Shown in pieces: positions 7,938-12,251 of a stretch of DNA of 12,251 nucleotides. Position 1 is the first letter of the stretch; each line of letters opens with the position of its first letter. The notes below the pieces were generated by a model, which was given only the letters and a program-made list of their open reading frames with translations, was not told the origin of the DNA and searched no databases. The DNA lies in contig JAENZU010000056.1 of NCBI GenBank assembly GCA_016841125.1, positions 1 to 12,251 of the forward strand. Reading direction: 5' to 3'. Source of the DNA: Melioribacter sp. GTDB taxonomy: Bacteria > Bacteroidota > Ignavibacteria > Ignavibacteriales > Melioribacteraceae. A program made the position numbers and the translations under genes.

Positions 7938-8093
7938 CTATGCAGCTATCTCAGAAGCTTGTTTGGAATTAACCGTCGTTTTCAGTAAAAAAAATACTTC
8001 TCTTAACCGTTTCTTTTTATGAGTCCTTTGGGCAACGAGTTGACATACTTTTGAGAATGCATCAATAATTTTTGAAAAATCAATTGCTGTAAA
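7938..8093 (-). pseudogene. C-terminal remnant of an unidentified protein
   Basis: Read leftward from a stop at 8094-8096, a 51-codon frame runs to a TAG at 7938-7940 and has no in-frame ATG near its beginning. It encodes a plausible basic, helical protein tail with IDFSKIIDAFSKVCQLVAQR, then KKKRLREVFFLLKTT, ending in KQASEIAA. The composition looks protein-like rather than random, and it sits between the repeat mosaic and the end of the SRPBCC operon. I do not recognise the family. A transposase or integrase tail is possible from the basic character and the context, but this is a guess. An A8 run on the + strand (7987-7994) lies inside it. It may simply be a chance open frame. Confidence 0.3.
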
Positions 8094-8099
8094 TTATAG

Positions 8100-8531
8100 T
8101 TATCCTTCAAGCATCTTCTTTAAATTATCCAAAACCATTTTCCAACCTTGCTCTGAGTGATCCCGTGATTGCTGATCTTTGAATCCTTTCTGTGTAACAT
8201 GAAGAATGGTTCCGTTATTAACCTCTTCTAATTTGTAAGTAATAATTGAGTGATTTTCAGGTTTATCTTCCAATCCCGAAAAGGAGCTCAGATAATCATA
8301 TTTCAACAATTTCCCTTTTTCAATTTCAAGTATCTTACCGGAATCGGTGTATTCAGTACCTTCCCAATTTCCTGAAAAAGTTATCTCAGCATCGGGTTCC
8401 CACTCCGAACTTACCTCGGTTCCAAAGAAGTATTGCTTTACTTTTTCCTTATTTGTCAACGCATCCCAAACTTCGGCTGGCGAGGCGTCAAGTTTTTCTG
8501 TGTATTCAAATTTTAGATTTTTATCTACCAT
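8100..8531 (-). CDS. SRPBCC (AHSA1-like) domain protein
   Basis: This 143-residue cytoplasmic protein is a single START-like/AHSA1 domain, the usual length for the family. The N-terminal strand FEYTEKLDASPAEVWDALTN, the segment KVKQYFFGTEV, and the closing helix GWKMVLDNLKKMLEG match the family pattern of a beta sheet wrapped around a long C-terminal helix that forms a hydrophobic pocket. The ATG is supported by AGGAG six bases upstream (on the + strand, within 8537-8542), and this site starts right after the stop of the upstream gene. Spacing to that gene is 12 bp, so the two are one operon with likely translational coupling. The ligand is unknown. Homologues are often annotated as activators of Hsp90 ATPase, but that function is not shown for small bacterial members. 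There is no signal peptide. Confidence 0.88.
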   Translation of the reverse strand: MVDKNLKFEYTEKLDASPAEVWDALTNKEKVKQYFFGTEVSSEWEPDAEITFSGNWEGTEYTDSGKILEIEKGKLLKYDYLSSFSGLEDKPENHSIITYKLEEVNNGTILHVTQKGFKDQQSRDHSEQGWKMVLDNLKKMLEG

Positions 8532-8543
8532 TGAAATCTCCTA

Positions 8544-9053
8544 TCAACTGTTTACAAGGTTTTGTGTTTGGCTCTGTGTTATTCCCTTGGCATTAAGAGT
8601 TATTCCATACTCAAGCCAGGCTTTTAAGTTAGCAAGCCAGAAAGTCCATCCGGTTGCACACCCGACATAGTAATTCATTTTATCTTTATCGCTTGTGGGA
8701 ATATTATCTTGAATCAATTCAATTTCGGTGCCTTTGCCATTCTTATTGAGATATATATGGACATTCCCGCCTTCGCCGAATGAAAAGCTTAGTCTGTCTT
8801 TACCATTAGCCTCAAGCACTTTGCCTGATTCGATGATATCCCAGTTGTTCCATTTCCATTGATGTTTATCACCTTTTTGTATTTTCTGATTTGACGGGCG
8901 CTTTGATCCATCGGGTTTTGTGTATTCTGCTTTTTCAAGAAACCATTCGGTAAGCTGTTTTGGCGTTGCCCATGCTGAATATACTTGAGCAATAGGTTTG
9001 TTGATAATTATTCTTTTGGTGAATTTGCTCCAATCCCTTTTTTGAGTTGCCAT
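8544..9053 (-). CDS. SRPBCC (AHSA1-like) domain protein, first gene of the pair
   Basis: A 169-residue cytoplasmic protein begins MATQKRDWSKFTKRI. I chose the ATG at 9053 over an in-frame TTG at 9068 because the AAAGGA ribosome-binding site overlaps the codons just after that TTG and lies six bases before the ATG. The family pattern is clear: KFTKRIIINKPIAQVYSAWA, then LTEWFLEKAEY, the W-rich HQWKWNNWD, SGKVLEANGKDRLSFSFGEG, ELIQDNIPT, and the C-terminal helix GWTFWLANLKAWLEYGI. This is a different subfamily from its downstream partner, and the two have little similarity beyond the fold. The ligand is unknown. Transcription probably starts from the promoter at 9080-9108, leaving a leader of about 20 bases. 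Confidence 0.88.
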   Translation of the reverse strand: MATQKRDWSKFTKRIIINKPIAQVYSAWATPKQLTEWFLEKAEYTKPDGSKRPSNQKIQKGDKHQWKWNNWDIIESGKVLEANGKDRLSFSFGEGGNVHIYLNKNGKGTEIELIQDNIPTSDKDKMNYYVGCATGWTFWLANLKAWLEYGITLNAKGITQSQTQNLVNS

Positions 9054-9068
9054 CTTAATTCCTTTCAA
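9054..9068 (-). promoter_or_regulatory. Ribosome-binding site that sets the SRPBCC start
   Basis: Read on the - strand, these bases give TTGAAAGGAATTAAG before ATG. The purine core AAAGGA is six bases from the ATG. A start at the upstream TTG would place this site inside the coding region, so the shorter protein is preferred. Confidence 0.7.
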
Positions 9069-9079
9069 TAAATTTATTT

Positions 9080-9108
9080 ATAATATCAAAAGACTAAAAT
9101 TATTTCAA
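9080..9108 (-). promoter_or_regulatory. Sigma70-like promoter of the SRPBCC operon
   Basis: On the - strand there is TTGAAA (9108-9103), exactly 17 bases, then TATTAT (9085-9080), each one base off consensus. The predicted start site is near 9073, about 20 bases before the ATG and just upstream of the ribosome-binding site. No operator-like palindrome overlaps it. Confidence 0.5.
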
Positions 9109-9205
9109 GTTAAATATTTTAAAGCTGCGCGGTGAAAAACAAATTGTAATGTTTACGATGGAAACCTGTTAGTTCAAAAGAATTGATCCATTGTGAAAGA
9201 GAAAA

Positions 9206-10657
9206 TTACCTTTCACCGGAAATAAGCTTTATCGTGTTTTTCTTCAAATCATCGTATGCTCCGTTATCCTGGTTACAAAACATAACAAGTGTAATATCTA
9301 AATTAGGGAAATAGCGGTATTCAAAATTTACGCCGTAAGTTGTTCCACCATGCCCACAAGAAATTTCATCCTGATGTTTCTCAATAATCATCCCATAACC
9401 GTAACCCATTGCATCTTGTATGTTATTTGTCTTGCTGGTTGTAATAATATCAACATACTTTTTAGAAATAGTCTCACCCGATATTAACTTTTTTGAAAAC
9501 TCCCAAATATCCCGAACATTGGAGTAACCCCCGCCTGCAGAGGAACCCTTAAAAGGTGGTTCGGAAAGTTTCCAGTTTTCATTTTCATCATGTGAATGCG
9601 GTTGCGCAACTCCAGGTTCATATTCCGATTTACTATAGTGGAAGGTGGAATTTAAGTTGAGCGGCTTAAAGAGATTTTCTTCAACATACTTGTAATATTC
9701 TTGACCGGTCACTTTTTCTATTATTAATCCAGCCAGAATAAAGTTTGAATTGCAGTACATAAAATCTTTTCCCGGTTCAAATACAAAATTTTCTCTCATT
9801 ATAAAAGGAAGGTAATCCGGGAGAGAGTCTAGCTTCGGATCTTCCTTCTCGAATTCCTCCGTCCAATATTCACCAACTCCGCTGGTATGAGTTAATATTT
9901 GATGAAGAGTTACTTTCTTTGACTTCTCAATTTTTCCAAATTCGGGTAAAAATTTTATAACCTTATCTTCATAATTCAGTTTACCTTCACTCACAAGTTT
10001 TGCAATCAAGATAGAGGTAAACATTTTATTCCCTGAACCGAGATTGAAGGATGTGTTTTTCGTGATCTTCCGGGTTTTATCGATGTCTTCAAATCCATAA
10101 TATCTTTCGAGTAAAATATTGTTCCCTTTGGTAAGTAGAATACTCCCGTACAAATCGTTTTCTTCAATTAATTTGTTGATGTAATCGTTTAGCCAGTTGA
10201 GTGTGTATTCCTGGGTAATATCACCATTTGGCAGGTTTACAGGTTCAGCAACTTCTGCTATAAAACCAAGCTGACCTATTTTATGTGGTGGAGCTGGATC
10301 AAGTCGTAATTGAATATCTTTCCAAAATTTGCTTCCTTCCTTTCGAACATAAACGTGAAGTACACGATTAATTTTTCCACCGTCCACATTAAATTCGGAT
10401 ACTTCAGAATGATGATACTGCAGCGGGAGTAAATCGGATTTAAGCATATCGAGTAAACCTAATATTCGATCAATCCCTTTGGTATTAATTGTCTCGCTCG
10501 AAAATATATCTCTAACAATTGCTTCCTTCTCTTTAATTGAATTGGATTCAATTGCTTTGACAAATTTATTGCCGTATTCAATTAATTGTAATTTGTCTTG
10601 GGCATTCACAGCAACAAGAACAAATAGTAAGCTTGTAATGATCAATCTGATTGTCAT
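9206..10657 (-). CDS. Exported serine hydrolase, class C beta-lactamase/PBP4-like (S12)
   Basis: A 483-residue protein has a Sec signal peptide (about 1-19, hydrophobic LIITSLLFVLVAV, likely cut after VNA), an extra N-terminal domain (about 20-140) and a beta-lactamase-fold domain (about 150-480). All three active-site elements are visible: SGNK (Ser208 nucleophile, Lys211), YCN (Tyr301-Asn303) and HGG (436-438). The family stretch LTHTSGVGEY is at 255-264. The N-terminal part ends in a DPAPPHKIG segment common in such two-domain hydrolases; an NTF2-like fold is plausible but inferred. Likely reactions are hydrolysis of peptides, esters or amides in the periplasm or outside the cell; real beta-lactamase activity cannot be assumed. 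The ribosome-binding site is a weak AGAGAAAAG. It is a single gene, 152 bp before the SRPBCC operon in the same direction and divergent from the gene at 10952. Confidence 0.9.
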   Translation of the reverse strand: MTIRLIITSLLFVLVAVNAQDKLQLIEYGNKFVKAIESNSIKEKEAIVRDIFSSETINTKGIDRILGLLDMLKSDLLPLQYHHSEVSEFNVDGGKINRVLHVYVRKEGSKFWKDIQLRLDPAPPHKIGQLGFIAEVAEPVNLPNGDITQEYTLNWLNDYINKLIEENDLYGSILLTKGNNILLERYYGFEDIDKTRKITKNTSFNLGSGNKMFTSILIAKLVSEGKLNYEDKVIKFLPEFGKIEKSKKVTLHQILTHTSGVGEYWTEEFEKEDPKLDSLPDYLPFIMRENFVFEPGKDFMYCNSNFILAGLIIEKVTGQEYYKYVEENLFKPLNLNSTFHYSKSEYEPGVAQPHSHDENENWKLSEPPFKGSSAGGGYSNVRDIWEFSKKLISGETISKKYVDIITTSKTNNIQDAMGYGYGMIIEKHQDEISCGHGGTTYGVNFEYRYFPNLDITLVMFCNQDNGAYDDLKKNTIKLISGER

Positions 10658-10951
10658 AATCTTTTCTCTTTTTACTTATCATAATGCATAGGATGTGATT
10701 TAGTTGCATTAAATAGTAATTTTTTATCAAAACCATATGAATATATGGGTATATCATTAAGCGTTGTTGAATACCTGTAATTTTAGCTTATGATGTGATT
10801 TCCAAAAACATTTATCAGGCAATTTCATTTTTATGTGCCAAATACAAATAACCATATATTTATGCAGTAGTTATTCCAAATTGAGAACTCTATAATAGAA
10901 GAGAAATCTAAAATTATAGCAGCTCCTTAATAAATGGGAAGGATTACTACA
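10658..10951. promoter_or_regulatory. Divergent intergenic region
   Basis: These 294 very A/T-rich bases separate the leftward serine hydrolase from the rightward secreted protein and must hold both promoters. Visible: a TATAAT at 10891-10896 that could serve the rightward gene but lacks a good -35 box at 17 bases, a 6-bp inverted repeat CCATAT/ATATGG (10733-10738 and 10743-10748, 4-base gap), and GATGTGATTT twice, at 10692-10701 and 10792-10801, exactly 100 bp apart. No convincing leftward promoter was found. No small gene is evident. Confidence 0.5.
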
Positions 10952-12251
10952 ATGAGATCAATTCTAACATTATTTTTTATATTATTCTTCACTTCAATAT
11001 TTTTTGCTCAAGGTTTCCAGGGTCCGGCTTCCGGTAAAGTTAATGGCGGGATAACTTTATCGACGGATGATTTTTCAATCGATGAACAAACGGAAATTGT
11101 ACTTCCGCCTTCAAAAGGAAACAAAGAAGAATCAGAGGTGAATTTTCAATTATCGAGCGGTGATCTGAATCTGGGAATTTTTAAACAAGATGCTCCACAC
11201 AGAAATGTTCCGCGCATAAATAGCCTAAGCATTAGTGAGGAATTAAACTTTGAGGGACCAAATGCAGTTGGCTGCTGGGTACCGGATTGCAACATCACAC
11301 CAGGTCCGGTGGATGTTTTGATCGCAATTAATACTGTTTTTTGGATCACCGACAGAGAGGGAAATCTAAAAAAGCAAATTAACGTCAACAATTGGTTTTC
11401 CAATTTTATCGGAACAGGATTAGTATTTGATCCGAAATCATTTTACGATAAACGGACCAAACGCTTTTACATGATCTATCTCTATCGCGATAGTTCAATC
11501 AATGAATCATTATTCCTGGTTTCAGTTTCGGACGACTCAACCGCCGAGGGTAAATGGAATAGCTGGTCCGTCCGCGGAGATTTGAATGGCTCAGATCAGG
11601 TGGAGATGTATGTTGACTTTCCATCTATGATCGTAACAAATGAAGAATTATGTGTCGCCGTAGATATGTTCCCTCATACCGGCGCAAGCAATCCAAAATA
11701 TACCAAACTTAGAGCTTTCCCAATTTCCGACTTAACAAAGGAAACCCCAGGTGAGCTTAATTATACAGATCTTTGGGATTTCAAAAATCCCAAATTTCCT
11801 AATGTAACTGTAAGAACTTTAAAACTCATACACGATTATGATCAAACAGAAAAGATATACCTTACGGGATTTAATGTAAATACCGATCCGCAGACTTACG
11901 TTGCTATTTATGAGATTGAAGATATTTTCGGGAGTACAGTTGTAAACTCAATGGCTGTAAGTACATCTTCCTTTGAATTGACTCCTCATATGCCTCAGAA
12001 AGGCGGCGGCAAACCTATGCAGCTATTTCATTTATTCTATTCTGAAATGTTTAGAAGAAACAATAAAATTTATATAGCTCATTCTTCCAAGGATGCCGGC
12101 TTAGCTGCAATTCATTATATGGAAGTAAGCACCGATACATGGCTTCTTGATAACGAATATTTTTTGGGAAGGGAAGGTTACTATTACGGTTATCCTGATC
12201 TGGTTGTAGATGAAGCTGAAAATGTTTTTATGGTATATCAGCGAACAAGTG
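10952..12251 (+). CDS. Secreted protein, probably beta-propeller (3' end outside window)
   Basis: The frame opens at ATG 10952, after GGAAGGA eight bases upstream, and stays open to the window end, giving 433 residues so far. Residues 1-19 are a Sec signal peptide (hydrophobic core LTLFFILFFTSIFF, likely cut before QG). After a low-complexity linker (about 20-95) comes a region with an aromatic, repeated-strand pattern: VLIAINTVFWITDREGN (123-138), FDPKSFYDKRTKRFYMIYL (159-177), VSVSDDSTAEGKWNSWSV (190-207), VDFPSMIVTNEELCVAVDMF (221-240), and a later blade-like YPDLVVDEAENVFMVYQ. This order is familiar from exported proteins with an FDP..hYD..t.RF motif, and a sialidase-like or similar propeller is the best guess. 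A pair of cysteines lies in GCWVPDCN (108 and 113). No catalytic residues were recognised. A C-terminal sorting domain, if any, is beyond the edge. Confidence 0.8.
   Translation, partial: MRSILTLFFILFFTSIFFAQGFQGPASGKVNGGITLSTDDFSIDEQTEIVLPPSKGNKEESEVNFQLSSGDLNLGIFKQDAPHRNVPRINSLSISEELNFEGPNAVGCWVPDCNITPGPVDVLIAINTVFWITDREGNLKKQINVNNWFSNFIGTGLVFDPKSFYDKRTKRFYMIYLYRDSSINESLFLVSVSDDSTAEGKWNSWSVRGDLNGSDQVEMYVDFPSMIVTNEELCVAVDMFPHTGASNPKYTKLRAFPISDLTKETPGELNYTDLWDFKNPKFPNVTVRTLKLIHDYDQTEKIYLTGFNVNTDPQTYVAIYEIEDIFGSTVVNSMAVSTSSFELTPHMPQKGGGKPMQLFHLFYSEMFRRNNKIYIAHSSKDAGLAAIHYMEVSTDTWLLDNEYFLGREGYYYGYPDLVVDEAENVFMVYQRTS

Noticed and set aside
8246..8670. Rightward frames of 107 and 116 codons across the SRPBCC genes
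   Set aside because: They overlap the well-supported SRPBCC genes on the opposite strand and show no family features or ribosome-binding sites.
9054..9068. TTG start giving a 174-residue SRPBCC protein
   Set aside because: The ribosome-binding site AAAGGA lies within the extra codons, so the ATG at 9053 is preferred.
9130..9218. CGGTGAAA/TTTCACCG inverted pair as a terminator of the serine hydrolase
   Set aside because: The 8-bp arms are separated by 73 bases and one lies inside the coding end; no T-run follows, so it is probably chance.
11146..11403. Leftward 85-codon frame
   Set aside because: It is antisense to the secreted propeller-like protein, whose signal peptide and motifs are convincing.

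Overview
The window is A/T-rich bacterial DNA. It most resembles a member of the Bacteroidota/Ignavibacteriota/Chlorobiota group. The evidence is a tandem run of ~800-residue double-FtsX ABC permeases of a type typical of that group, two SRPBCC (AHSA1-like) proteins, and secreted proteins with short Sec signal peptides ending in ...A-Q. No rRNA, tRNA or CRISPR array was seen. The lineage is an inference from protein style, not from a marker gene.

Layout. (1) Positions 1-7065, + strand: three consecutive MacB/FtsX-type permease genes, the first cut by the left window edge, separated by nearly identical 14-bp spacers. They look like one operon. No ATPase gene is visible. (2) 7066-7937: a gene-free stretch packed with nested inverted and direct repeats. 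It includes two copies of a 92-bp segment (87/92 identical) and a 147-bp insertion that splits one repeat unit. (3) 7938-8093, - strand: an open frame with no start codon, probably the 3' remnant of a lost gene. (4) 8100-9053, - strand: a two-gene SRPBCC operon behind a good sigma70-like promoter. (5) 9206-10657, - strand: an exported class C beta-lactamase-like serine hydrolase with an extra N-terminal domain. (6) 10658-10951: a divergent intergenic region. (7) 10952-12251, + strand: the 5' part of a gene for a secreted, probably beta-propeller protein that runs off the right edge.

How they fit together. The permeases should form inner-membrane parts of type VII (mechanotransmission) ABC systems that need an ATPase encoded elsewhere. 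The SRPBCC pair appears co-transcribed and translationally close. The serine hydrolase and the propeller protein are both predicted to be exported and are divergently transcribed, but nothing in the sequence links their functions. The most unusual part of the window is the repeat mosaic at 7121-7917. Its two copies allow an insertion event to be read directly by comparing the disrupted unit with the intact one.
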